Source of the DNA: Polynucleobacter sp. AP-Kaivos-20-H2
Lineage (GTDB): Bacteria; Pseudomonadota; Gammaproteobacteria; Burkholderiales; Burkholderiaceae
Direction of reading: 5' to 3'
NCBI RefSeq assembly: GCF_018882215.1
Contig: NZ_JACVOX010000003.1
Location: 186,001 to 250,000 of the forward strand
Length of the DNA: 64,000 bases
Made by a program: the position numbers and the translations under genes. The notes under the pieces are model-generated. The model ran no database searches and was not told the DNA's origin. It saw only the letters and a program-made list of their open reading frames with translations. This document shows positions 54,916-64,000 of this stretch, one piece after another. Position 1 is the first letter of the stretch. Every line of letters starts with the position of its first letter.

Positions 54916-54945
54916 TTGAAATCCAGGGAATCAGACCTATATAAT
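54916..54945 (+). promoter_or_regulatory. groESL promoter
   Basis: TTGAAA (54916-54921) and TATAAT (54940-54945) are spaced 18 bases, a good sigma-70 promoter. The same stretch also reads CTTGAAA-N14-CCTATAT from 54915, close to the sigma-32 heat-shock consensus (CTTGAAA and CCCATNT). Dual control is inferred. Confidence 0.7.
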
Positions 54946-54971
54946 CAGCACTCCCTACATGCGAGTGCTAA
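54945..54971. promoter_or_regulatory. CIRCE operator of groESL
   Basis: The left arm TCAGCACTC and right arm GAGTGCTAA with a 9-base spacer match the CIRCE consensus (TTAGCACTC-N9-GAGTGCTAA) with one mismatch. It starts on the last base of the promoter -10. It implies repression by HrcA, whose gene is outside the window. Confidence 0.92.
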
Positions 54972-55079
54972 AGAGGCTATTTATACCTAAATAACCCTTA
55001 GCTTCCGTGTGAAGAGATTATAAAGCATTGATTTATATAGTTTATTTAAATAGTTAACACTTACAACATAGGAGAAGAG

Positions 55080-55370
55080 ATGAATTTGCGTCCCTTACAT
55101 GATCGCGTAATCATCAAGCGTTTAGATCAAGAATCAAAAACTGCTTCCGGAATCATCATTCCTGACGCTGCTGCAGAAAAACCTGATCAAGGTGAAGTAT
55201 TGGCAGTAGGCCCAGGCAAACGTGATGACAGCGGCAAATTAAACGCACCTGACGTCAAAGTAGGCGATCGCGTGTTGTTTGGCAAATATGCGGGTCAAAC
55301 AGTAAAAGTTGACAGCGAAGAACTCATCGTGATGCGTGAAGACGACATCATGGCTGTTGTACAGAAGTAA
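55080..55370 (+). CDS. groES: Co-chaperonin GroES
   Basis: Heptameric lid of the GroEL folding chamber. The 96-residue protein begins [18 protein letters not shown] and has the mobile-loop segment [11 protein letters not shown] and the C-terminal [11 protein letters not shown]. Controlled by a CIRCE box and a heat-shock-like promoter; groEL follows after 28 bases. Confidence 0.98.
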   Translation: MNLRPLHDRVIIKRLDQESKTASGIIIPDAAAEKPDQGEVLAVGPGKRDDSGKLNAPDVKVGDRVLFGKYAGQTVKVDSEELIVMREDDIMAVVQK

Positions 55371-55383
55371 TTTCGGTATTTAA

Positions 55384-57048
<1,665 letters not shown>

Positions 57049-57073
57049 TAGCCGTTAATTTCCTCAGCCAACT

Positions 57074-57117
57074 GGCTGTAGAAATAAGAGCGCCCGGTTC
57101 AAAAGACCGGGCGTTTT
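57074..57117. repeat. 44-base groEL-terminator repeat, copy 1
   Basis: This stretch (GGCTGTAGAAATAAGAGC onward) contains the groEL terminator hairpin. A second copy with 40 of 44 matching bases lies at 58281-58324 on the far side of the Bug-family gene. Confidence 0.85.
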
Positions 57118-57119
57118 TT
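57091..57119 (+). terminator. Rho-independent terminator of groESL
   Basis: Stem CGCCCGGT (57091-57098) pairs with ACCGGGCG (57106-57113), 8 bp with a 7-base loop, followed by six Ts. Confidence 0.93.
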
Positions 57120-57138
57120 ATTGGGTTCTCTGCTCGAA

Positions 57139-58116
57139 TTAGTCGGGCTGTATACCACCATCCTTAATCACTTTTTTCATCTTTACCAATCCCTGTGCAA
57201 TCATTTCTTTTAAATGATCTTGGCCAAGAGGAACAAATTCAAAGCCTTGCTGAATGAGTTGTTCACGCAGCTTTGGATCTCTTAGCGCAGTTGCTAAAGA
57301 CTCATTGAGTTTTTCAATAATTGCTGGGGACGTGCCTTTGGGTGCCAGTAGAGCGCCCCAGGTTGAGAATTCATAACCTTTCACGCTCTCATTAATTGTT
57401 GGAGTATTGGGTAGCAACGGAGATCGTGTTTTGCTCGCCACCCCCAATGCCTTCAGCTTCCCAGCGCGAATATGGGGCAGCACAACTGATAAAGCGCTGA
57501 TCATCACTGGCACTTGGCCAGCCATGACGTCAGTGACTGCAGCAGCAGCTCCACGATAAGGAATATGAACAATTGGGGCGCCGGTGTATTGGCGGAAGAT
57601 TTCCATGCCAATATGCTGTGGCGAACCATTACCCCCAGATGCGTAGTCAATCCTACCAGGCCTTTCTTTAGCAATACGCACTAGGTCTGCTGCAGTATTC
57701 CCAGGAAATGTTGGGTTGGCAACCAGCACAAAAGTAATCGCAGCTACTTCAGATATTGGAGAAAAACTTTGAATCGGATCGTAATCAATCTTTTTGTATA
57801 GATTGGGTACCATCGTTAGGATGCTGTCATTAAATGCGCCTAAGACATAGCCATCAGCAGGACTTTGTGCAACCTTAGCTGCGCCAATTAAACCCGCACC
57901 TCCAGGAATGTTTTCTATTGTGATTACTTGACCCAGGCTTTCACCCATTTTTTGCGCAATTGGGCGCATCAAGATGTCAACGCCACTTCCTGCTTGAAGC
58001 GGCATGATAGTTTGAATAGTTCGGTAGGGATAGTTGCTTTGTGAGCTGGCTGATCCTGCCCAAAAAATTGGGCAGATTGAAATGAGAAAGGCAACAAAAG
58101 CTGGTTTGAATTGCAT
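57139..58116 (-). CDS. Bug-family (TctC-like) periplasmic solute-binding protein
   Basis: Periplasmic receptor of the tripartite tricarboxylate transporter type, a family greatly expanded in Burkholderiales. The form starting at 58116 (MQFKPAFVAFLISI) is 325 residues; an upstream in-frame ATG at 58146 would add ten residues before the signal peptide and is less likely. A signal peptide ends near GSASSQ. Typical segments are IMPLQAGSGVDILMRPIA, YASGGNGSPQHIGMEIF and GQVPVMISALS. No tctA or tctB gene is nearby, which is usual for orphan Bug proteins. The gene lies between two copies of the groEL terminator sequence. The ligand is unknown. Confidence 0.9.
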   Translation of the reverse strand: MQFKPAFVAFLISICPIFWAGSASSQSNYPYRTIQTIMPLQAGSGVDILMRPIAQKMGESLGQVITIENIPGGAGLIGAAKVAQSPADGYVLGAFNDSILTMVPNLYKKIDYDPIQSFSPISEVAAITFVLVANPTFPGNTAADLVRIAKERPGRIDYASGGNGSPQHIGMEIFRQYTGAPIVHIPYRGAAAAVTDVMAGQVPVMISALSVVLPHIRAGKLKALGVASKTRSPLLPNTPTINESVKGYEFSTWGALLAPKGTSPAIIEKLNESLATALRDPKLREQLIQQGFEFVPLGQDHLKEMIAQGLVKMKKVIKDGGIQPD

Positions 58117-58280
58117 ATTGTCTCGACTTATTAAGTGATGAAGCATTCTATCGATGCCTCTATGTCGTATCTTAGCGAAAAAACTACCCGAAGGTACTTT
58201 TCTAAAGTAGCTAGCTCTTAAGTCTTACTTAACAGCCCTCTTTGCATAACTGAAGGACTAAGGATTAATCTGCTACTGGT

Positions 58281-58324
58281 GGCTGTAGAAATAAGAGCAC
58301 CTGTTTCAAAAGACCAGGCGTTTT
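58281..58324. repeat. 44-base groEL-terminator repeat, copy 2 (degraded)
   Basis: Matches 57074-57117 at 40 of 44 bases. One arm change pair (C to T in the left arm, G to A in the right arm) is compensatory, while two other positions lose pairing, so the stem is weaker. It lies directly before the next gene's ribosome site. Confidence 0.85.
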
Positions 58325-58342
58325 GCATTTAAGGAGTAAGCT

Positions 58343-59110
58343 ATGACCAATATTACCTTTGGAACGGGCGTCAAAATGACTAGTCGCAATCAAGCAACCC
58401 ACTTCATTTCTATGGGCTTGCTGTTTCTGAGCTCAACCTTATTTTGCGGGTCTTCAATCGCTCAATCTACTGACTCTCAGCCAGTCTTTCAGAAAAGTGT
58501 CTCAAATCTGCGTAACCAGCGTTATTGCGAAGTTCTGCTGGGCAAGCGAGCTTGGCTCAACTTAGAAGTAAAAGTATTTAATACTCAAGGGCTTAACCTT
58601 TGTCCTGAAGCTCAGTGGAAGACTTTGACCAAGGAATCTATTGAGAAGTCTTTTGATGCCTCGTTTGTTTTATTAAATGGACCGCGTTATTGGACGATGG
58701 ATGAAATTCAGGCGGCGGGCAATACTGTCAATGACGTCAAAGAGACCTTCGGCGGCATAGAGATGAATTTGCGAGCAACTGTGCAAGTGGGTTTGCTTAA
58801 GCAATTGATAGGTAGCAAGCAGTACACCCCAAATGAAGTTACCCGCACTACCAATTTTATATATAGAGCAGGTAGTGCTGTATACGAGCTTACCTCTCCC
58901 GCAGGAGAGGTTTATGTTATGCAGTCGTACTCACAGATTGTGAATCCTGCACTCAGCATGAAAGATCTACCGGTACTGAGTGAGCAGTTGAAATTACCTG
59001 CTGGTTGGACTTACCGAAGCCGCGTACTCGATCAAGACCTTTCTTTGGTAGTTAATGGCATTGCCTATGTACTGCAGGACAATTTATCCAATAGCTACCA
59101 GAGAAGGTAA
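58343..59110 (+). CDS. Unrecognised exported protein, 255 residues
   Basis: A good ribosome site (AAGGAG, 6 bases before the ATG) supports the start at 58343, although an in-frame ATG at codon 12 begins the signal peptide more directly (MTSRNQATHFISMGLLFLSS, cleavage near SSIAQS). The mature part is about 210 residues of mixed structure, with two cysteines (RYCEVLLG and NLCPEAQ) that could pair, and many aromatic residues. The LCPEAQWKTLTKESIEK context suggests a conserved periplasmic protein of unknown function. The downstream gene is convergent, 11 bases away. Confidence 0.65.
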   Translation: MTNITFGTGVKMTSRNQATHFISMGLLFLSSTLFCGSSIAQSTDSQPVFQKSVSNLRNQRYCEVLLGKRAWLNLEVKVFNTQGLNLCPEAQWKTLTKESIEKSFDASFVLLNGPRYWTMDEIQAAGNTVNDVKETFGGIEMNLRATVQVGLLKQLIGSKQYTPNEVTRTTNFIYRAGSAVYELTSPAGEVYVMQSYSQIVNPALSMKDLPVLSEQLKLPAGWTYRSRVLDQDLSLVVNGIAYVLQDNLSNSYQRR

Positions 59111-59121
59111 TTATTTGAAAG

Positions 59122-59913
59122 TTACTGCCAGACTTTCTGAAGTTTTATAAAGTCCGCATTCATGAAATGCGGATCTTGCAGTTGATGCGGGAATTCCAAA
59201 GCAAAAATCACATGAAGCGCAAACCATATCAAGCCCAAGTAAAGCGCTGTCAGAAACCAATCCTCTTCTTTTTTGACTGCCATAGAGTAACCGCTTAATA
59301 AGGCTCCTATTGAGAGCAAGGCAAATAAGAAGCGGTCGATAATTGCTGGGGGATGACGTTTTCCATTGAGTATTCCTTCTTGGAAAACGTCCAATAGATT
59401 CGTTAGTTGGGGTCTTAAGATGGCGTCCGCCAAATTCTTGGTGCTGACTGGGGCCCTTCCAATAGATTGATTGATTTCTTCATTAAGAGTGTTTAAAGAC
59501 TTAGCTAAGGCATCATTATGACTGTCGAGATCGTCCATTTTTTGGAGGTTTTCATACTTAGACATTCTCTGAATAAGGATTTGCTTTAGGGTATTTTGTA
59601 CCGTGATGCGATCTGTGGTATTCAGGTAATTGCTCGATTGATAGACTTGCTTGAGGGCGTAAGCTTGGTCACGTATTAAGCTAATCCTCTTGTCGTAATG
59701 TTCGGTTGCATTTGAAAAGGTGAAGCCGAGTACTAGTGCGGATAAGCCAAAAATTGCTGTTGCCAATGAGTCTCGGACAACGACGTGTTCCGAGGTACGA
59801 GTCCGATATCTCCCGAAGATCCAGCCTATCAATAAGAATACCAGGATAGAGGCAAAAAATATTTGCGGCGCATATTGAACGATATTTAGTTGATTCTCAA
59901 CATAATTTGGCAT
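59122..59913 (-). CDS. Bestrophin-like/DUF4239-like membrane protein
   Basis: The 263-residue protein has two N-terminal membrane helices (about 16-32 and 48-66), a central helical cytosolic stretch with coiled-coil tendency, and two C-terminal helices (about 195-245). The layout matches DUF4239 (bestrophin-like) proteins as I remember them. The function is unknown; anion channel activity of true bestrophins cannot be assumed. It is separated from pntB by a strong terminator on the same strand. Confidence 0.6.
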   Translation of the reverse strand: MPNYVENQLNIVQYAPQIFFASILVFLLIGWIFGRYRTRTSEHVVVRDSLATAIFGLSALVLGFTFSNATEHYDKRISLIRDQAYALKQVYQSSNYLNTTDRITVQNTLKQILIQRMSKYENLQKMDDLDSHNDALAKSLNTLNEEINQSIGRAPVSTKNLADAILRPQLTNLLDVFQEGILNGKRHPPAIIDRFLFALLSIGALLSGYSMAVKKEEDWFLTALYLGLIWFALHVIFALEFPHQLQDPHFMNADFIKLQKVWQ

Positions 59914-59964
59914 AGCAAGTTCTTGTAAGGTGTTATCGCTTTTTTGAGGAGTTTGTTTAGTGTA

Positions 59965-59988
59965 ATAAAAAACCGCCCGAAGGCGGTT
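59965..59988 (-). terminator. UUCG-tetraloop rho-independent terminator after pntB
   Basis: On the minus strand AACCGCC-TTCG-GGCGGTT forms a perfect 7-bp stem with a stable UUCG tetraloop, followed by a TTTTTTATT tract. It lies 27 bases downstream of the pntB stop. Confidence 0.94.
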
Positions 59989-60015
59989 AATTATTTGATG
60001 ATTTCTGAATCAGAC

Positions 60016-61383
60016 TTATTCAACAGCCTTCACCATATCCTCAACTACCTTCTTCGCATCACCGAAGACCATCATGGTTTTATCCATGTAGAAGAGTTCA
60101 TTGTCTAGGCCGGCATAACCAGCTGCCATCGAACGCTTGTTCACAATAATAGTCTTAGCTTTAAATGCTTCCAAGATCGGCATACCAAAAATAGGGCTAC
60201 CAGGTGTACGTGCGGCAGGGTTCACCACGTCATTCGCACCAAGGACTAACACTACGTCAGCCTGACCAAAGTCGCTATTGATATCTTCCATCTCAAATAC
60301 TTGATCGTATGGAACTTCAGCTTCAGCCAAGAGTACGTTCATATGACCAGGCATACGGCCTGCCACTGGGTGAATCGCGTATTTCACAGTCACGCCATGA
60401 TGAGTCAACTTTTCAGTTAATTCTTTCAATGCGTGTTGAGCGCGAGCCACTGCCAAGCCATAACCTGGAACGATGATTACAGTATCAGCATTTTCCATGA
60501 GGAAAGCGGCATCTTCAGGTGAGCCTGTTTTGTAATTCTTAGGACCGCCATCATCAGCACCTCCAGCAGCAGCTTCAGCACCAAAGCCGCCTAGCAATAC
60601 AGCCAAGATGGAGCGGTTCATCGCCTTACACATGATGTAAGACAGAATCGCACCGGATGAGCCTACGCAAGCGCCCGCAATAATTAATACTGGGTTATTT
60701 AAGGTGAAACCAATACCAGCCGCTGCCCAACCGGAATAGCTATTGAGCATCGATACAACTACTGGCATATCAGCACCGCCGATAGGGATGATCAAGGTTA
60801 CGCCCAATACCAAAGCAATGGCACACATCGCCAAGAAAGCTGCGTGGCTATCACCCATGTAATAAGCAATACCAGCGCCAACCATTGAGATAGCTAAAAT
60901 CAAGTTCAGCAAATGTTGACCAGCGAAAGTAACTGGCTTACCGCTGACTTTGCCGGATAACTTACCAAATGCGATGACAGATGCAGTAAAGGTGATAGCG
61001 CCGATAAACGCGCCGATAAAGAGCTCAATTTTCTGAGCGCCAGTATGGTCATGCGCTGGATTAAATACAGCGGCAATCGCAATTAACACAGCTGACAAAC
61101 CTACGAAGGAGTGCATCAAGGCAACTAACTCAGGCATCTTGGTCATTTGCACGCGTTTAGCAGCAAGCGTTCCAATAATCGCGCCACCTACAATTGCAAC
61201 ACCAATCAATGAGAGGACAGGTTTGAAATCAGGAATGAAGAAAGTAGTGACAACGGCTAACAACATACCAATCATGCCGAAGGTATTGCCTTGGCGTGAA
61301 GTGGTTGGTGAAGACAAGCCCCGCAAAGCAAGGATGAACAACACCGATGAAATGAGATAAGAAATAGCGGTTATGTTTGACAT
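60016..61383 (-). CDS. pntB: NAD(P) transhydrogenase subunit beta
   Basis: Membrane and NADP-binding subunit of the proton-translocating transhydrogenase that makes NADPH from NADH using the proton gradient. The 455-residue protein has eight or nine membrane helices (about 1-260) and domain III with the PGYGLAVARAQH dinucleotide motif, the GRMPGHMNVLLAEA segment and NDVVNPAA. It is the last gene of the three-gene pnt operon. Confidence 0.96.
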   Translation of the reverse strand: MSNITAISYLISSVLFILALRGLSSPTTSRQGNTFGMIGMLLAVVTTFFIPDFKPVLSLIGVAIVGGAIIGTLAAKRVQMTKMPELVALMHSFVGLSAVLIAIAAVFNPAHDHTGAQKIELFIGAFIGAITFTASVIAFGKLSGKVSGKPVTFAGQHLLNLILAISMVGAGIAYYMGDSHAAFLAMCAIALVLGVTLIIPIGGADMPVVVSMLNSYSGWAAAGIGFTLNNPVLIIAGACVGSSGAILSYIMCKAMNRSILAVLLGGFGAEAAAGGADDGGPKNYKTGSPEDAAFLMENADTVIIVPGYGLAVARAQHALKELTEKLTHHGVTVKYAIHPVAGRMPGHMNVLLAEAEVPYDQVFEMEDINSDFGQADVVLVLGANDVVNPAARTPGSPIFGMPILEAFKAKTIIVNKRSMAAGYAGLDNELFYMDKTMMVFGDAKKVVEDMVKAVE

Positions 61384-61416
61384 AGTTTTGGTCTCTATAT
61401 AGGTCTTGTTCTAGGT

Positions 61417-61755
61417 TTATTTGGTTCCAGCCGCATCAGCTTTAGGGGCTTTTTTCTTGAACATTTCAAGCATGCGACGGGTGACCATAAAGCCACCAAA
61501 AATATTGATAGAAGCGAGGAATACCGCTACTGCACCAATAATGCTGGTGAGAGTGATTTCATCGCCACCAATCACTTCAGTTTGGAGCAATGCGCCAACG
61601 ATGATGATGCCGGAGATGGCATTAGTCACTGCCATTAAAGGCGTATGCAATGCTGGCGTAACGTTCCAAACGACGTGATAGCCAACGAAGATGGCCAATA
61701 CAAACACGGTAATGTTTTGAACGGTGAGGATGCTTTGAAAGGCAGCGAGATCCAT
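61417..61755 (-). CDS. pntAB: NAD(P) transhydrogenase alpha subunit, membrane part (PntAB)
   Basis: The 112-residue protein carries the three or four membrane helices that in E. coli form the C-terminal part of PntA. Conserved [19 protein letters not shown] and [16 protein letters not shown] segments identify it. The split alpha subunit, with soluble and membrane parts as separate genes, is common in alpha- and betaproteobacteria. It lies between pntAA and pntB. Confidence 0.94.
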   Translation of the reverse strand: MDLAAFQSILTVQNITVFVLAIFVGYHVVWNVTPALHTPLMAVTNAISGIIIVGALLQTEVIGGDEITLTSIIGAVAVFLASINIFGGFMVTRRMLEMFKKKAPKADAAGTK

Positions 61756-61779
61756 AATGTTTCCTTAGTATTTTTACTA

Positions 61780-62910
61780 TTAGTTTTTGCGGATGGCTTG
61801 GCCATCACGACACATTAAGCAAGCAGTAACGATGTCATCATCACTTGGGATAACTAAATTAGCTTCTTTATCCACAATGAGTTTCATGAAATCGAGTAAG
61901 TTGCGTGAGTAGAGTGCGGAAGCATCTGCTGCAACCATGCTGGCCATGTTGGTATAGCCAACAATCTTCACTCCATTCACATCTACTACTTTGTCTGCTT
62001 GCGTTAACGGGCAGTTACCGGAACCGTTATCGCCTTTACCTGCAGCTAAGTCGATCACGATTGAGCCTGGCTTCATATTGGTAACGGTGTCGCTATGCAA
62101 AAGCACGGGCGGCTTACGTCCCGGAATCAATGCGGTTGTGATCACAATGTCAGCTTGTTGTGCACGCTCTGCAACCAAGGCCGCTTGACGCTTCATCCAA
62201 GCTTCAGGCATTGGACGGGCATAGCCACCAACACCTTTGGCGATCTCACGCTCTTCATCGGTTTCATAAGGAACGTCAACAAACTTCGCACCTAAAGATT
62301 CTATTTGTTCTTTAGCGGCAGGACGCACATCAGATGCTTCAATCACAGCGCCAAGACGTTTTGCTGTGGCAATTGCTTGCAAGCCTGCAACACCAGCACC
62401 CAAGATCAATATGCGAGCAGCTTTCACGGTTCCTGCAGCAGTCATCAACATTGGCATGAAGCGTTGATATTCGTTAGCCGCAACCAATACTGCTTTGTAA
62501 CCAGCAATATTTGCCTGTGAAGATAAAACGTCCATGCTTTGTGCGCGGGTTGTGCGTGGTGCGGCCTCTAAAGAGAATGCAGTAACACCTTGCGCAGCCA
62601 TCGCTGTAATCATGTCGTTATCAAACGGATCGAGCATGCCCAAAAGCACAGCACCGGATTTGATTTGTTTGAGTTCGGCCGCTTCAGGCGCGCGTACTTT
62701 GAGAACAATCTCTGCCCCGAATGCATCTGCAGCGCTTCCAATACTTGCACCGACAGCTTCGTATGCAGAGTCAGGTTGACTGGCTTTTACACCGGCATCT
62801 TTTTGAATAACGACGGTATGACCTTGACCAATTAATTTTTTAACGGTTTCTGGTGTGGCGGCTACTCGAGTTTCCCCAGGCCTTGTTTCCAGTGGCACTC
62901 CTATGCGCAT
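61780..62910 (-). CDS. pntAA: NAD(P) transhydrogenase alpha subunit, soluble part (PntAA)
   Basis: NAD(H)-binding domain I of transhydrogenase. The 376-residue protein starts MRIGVPLETRPGETRVAATPETVKKL, has the alanine-dehydrogenase-like VLILGAGVAGLQAIATAKRLGA Rossmann motif and the QADIVITTALIPGRKPP segment. It is the first gene of the pnt operon on the minus strand. The 179-base region to the divergent mnmA start holds its promoter; no specific operator is recognised. Confidence 0.96.
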   Translation of the reverse strand: MRIGVPLETRPGETRVAATPETVKKLIGQGHTVVIQKDAGVKASQPDSAYEAVGASIGSAADAFGAEIVLKVRAPEAAELKQIKSGAVLLGMLDPFDNDMITAMAAQGVTAFSLEAAPRTTRAQSMDVLSSQANIAGYKAVLVAANEYQRFMPMLMTAAGTVKAARILILGAGVAGLQAIATAKRLGAVIEASDVRPAAKEQIESLGAKFVDVPYETDEEREIAKGVGGYARPMPEAWMKRQAALVAERAQQADIVITTALIPGRKPPVLLHSDTVTNMKPGSIVIDLAAGKGDNGSGNCPLTQADKVVDVNGVKIVGYTNMASMVAADASALYSRNLLDFMKLIVDKEANLVIPSDDDIVTACLMCRDGQAIRKN

Positions 62911-63089
62911 GGCATGTCTCCAAAAGCAAAATTTATAAAAAGTCTATTTTATAGATAAATAGGGTAGGTTTTACCTACTTATTGGGCCCCCAGGTATACC
63001 GGTTATGGTTTTGCCTAAAATCATGCGAAGCCTGGTTGAGGCTTCTACAATGGGGTTTATCTGTCTACAGGTATTTTCGCATTTTTTTG

Positions 63090-64000
63090 ATGATCCAGCC
63101 TAATTCTTCCTCAATCCCATCTTCCAGGCCCAAAAAGGTCGTTATTGGCATGTCTGGAGGGGTAGATTCGTCAGTTGCTGCCTGGATGCTCAAGGAACAG
63201 GGCTTCGAAGTTATTGGCCTTTTTATGAAAAATTGGGAAGATGACGATAACGACGAGTACTGTTCTGCTCGTCAAGACTGGCTCGATGTGGTTTCGGTCG
63301 CCGATATGATCGGAATAGACGTTGAAGCAGTCAATTTTGCTGCCGAATATCGTGAGCGCGTATTTGCTGATTTCTTACGCGAGTACGCTGCAGGGCGAAC
63401 ACCCAATCCTGATGTTTTATGTAACGCCGAAATTAAGTTCAAGGCTTTTTTAGATCACGCCATGAGTTTGGGTGCCGATGCTATTGCTACTGGTCACTAT
63501 GCGCGCGTACGCCATGATGGTGGCAGAGTACAGTTGTTGAAAGCCGTCGATGTCAGTAAAGACCAAAGTTATTTCTTGCATCGCTTAACGCAGCAACAAT
63601 TGGCAAACGTGATGTTCCCACTTGGAGAAATTCCAAAAACGGAAGTCAGAAAAATTGCAGAGCAAATTGGTTTGCACAATGCTAAAAAGAAAGACTCCAC
63701 CGGCATTTGCTTTATTGGTGAACGTCCTTTTAGAGAATTCTTAAATCGCTATTTACCCCGTGTACCAGGCCCGATAAAAACCCCAGAAGGTAAAACAGTT
63801 GGCGAGCATATGGGCTTAGCTTTCTTTACCTTGGGTCAACGCAAGGGTATTGGTTTGGGTGGTAGTCAAGATGGCAATGGTGACGCTTGGTATGTAGCGC
63901 GCAAGGATGTTCCTAATAACACCTTGTATGTAGCGCAAGGCCACGAACACCCGTGGCTATTGGCTAATCAGCTTGCTGCGATGGATGCCAGTTGGGTTTC
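63090..64000 (+). CDS. mnmA: tRNA-specific 2-thiouridylase MnmA, 3' end outside the window
   Basis: Installs 2-thiouridine at U34 of tRNAs for Lys, Glu and Gln. From ATG 63090 the frame is open to the window end (303 residues visible of about 365). It has the ATP-pyrophosphatase P-loop [15 protein letters not shown], the [12 protein letters not shown] segment with the first catalytic cysteine, [19 protein letters not shown], and the second cysteine in [19 protein letters not shown] one codon upstream is an alternative start. It is divergent from pntAA; no strong Shine-Dalgarno is seen. Confidence 0.94.
   Translation, partial: MIQPNSSSIPSSRPKKVVIGMSGGVDSSVAAWMLKEQGFEVIGLFMKNWEDDDNDEYCSARQDWLDVVSVADMIGIDVEAVNFAAEYRERVFADFLREYAAGRTPNPDVLCNAEIKFKAFLDHAMSLGADAIATGHYARVRHDGGRVQLLKAVDVSKDQSYFLHRLTQQQLANVMFPLGEIPKTEVRKIAEQIGLHNAKKKDSTGICFIGERPFREFLNRYLPRVPGPIKTPEGKTVGEHMGLAFFTLGQRKGIGLGGSQDGNGDAWYVARKDVPNNTLYVAQGHEHPWLLANQLAAMDASWV

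Larger units (their letters stand above)
54771..55079. other. Divergent control region of the EAL-like operon and groESL
   Basis: This gap of about 309 bases separates the two divergent operons. It holds the sigma-70/sigma-32-like promoter and CIRCE box of groESL at 54915-54971 and the long leader up to the groES ATG, preceded by AGGAGAAGAG. No further gene was seen. Confidence 0.7.

Noticed and set aside
59118..59138. Weak GAAAGT/ACTTTC hairpin between convergent genes near 59.1 kb
   Set aside because: Only 6 bp, AT-rich and inside the end of the minus-strand gene; too weak to call.

Overview
The window looks like a core chromosomal segment of a small-genome betaproteobacterium of the family Burkholderiaceae, most likely Polynucleobacter. 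The reasons are the moderate base composition (clearly lower GC than Burkholderia or Cupriavidus), the gene orders lptD-surA-pdxA-rsmA and miaB-ybeY-corC-lnt-glyQ-glyS, a Bug/TctC binding protein, split transhydrogenase subunits and a CIRCE-controlled groESL operon. This assignment is an inference from gene content; no search was run.

Layout. 1-5.5 kb (+): outer-membrane biogenesis (lptD, cut by the window edge, and surA), then pdxA and rsmA. 5.5-14.2 kb (-): a compact run miaB-ybeY-corC-lnt-glyQ-glyS-gmhB-plsC joining tRNA and rRNA maturation, lipoprotein acylation, glycyl-tRNA synthesis and envelope lipid steps; phoH is absent from its usual place. 14.2-25.5 kb: short accessory units, including a Na+/H+ antiporter-like protein, rhodanese, OsmC, a glycine-zipper lipoprotein, a Rap1a/Tai-like secreted protein, an ammonium transporter, gamma carbonic anhydrase, an AEC transporter, a GST/maleylacetoacetate isomerase, a TRIC-type channel, an MFS symporter with a large insert, a MOSC protein, a secreted 13-residue-repeat protein resembling the DUF6150/septoil-knot family, and one tRNA with a CAT anticodon. 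25.6-30.3 kb: LexA-controlled recA with recX, sucCD and a TerC-family protein.

30.4-36.1 kb is the clearest variable region: a type IV pilin, two paralogous GT-A-like glycosyltransferases flanking an acyltransferase remnant with a premature stop, an IS30-family element with recognisable ends, and a GT-C-like membrane protein. It is AT-rich compared with its neighbours and resembles a surface-glycan island under decay.

36.1-50.8 kb returns to core functions: moaC, a BepA-like M48 protease, a minus-strand run ilvE-zinc finger-waaF-NTF2-unknown, a plus-strand run pgk-pyk-fbaA-purC-purE-purK-tsaC (lower glycolysis, purine synthesis, tRNA t6A), and dacB converging on tsaC. 50.9-54.8 kb (-) encodes a signalling operon: a degenerate EAL protein, a LuxR-type response regulator and a BvgS-like hybrid kinase. 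54.9-57.1 kb is groESL with a CIRCE operator. A Bug-family gene sits between the groEL terminator and a second, degraded copy of that terminator. The window closes with two poorly characterised envelope proteins, pntAA-pntAB-pntB, and the first part of mnmA.
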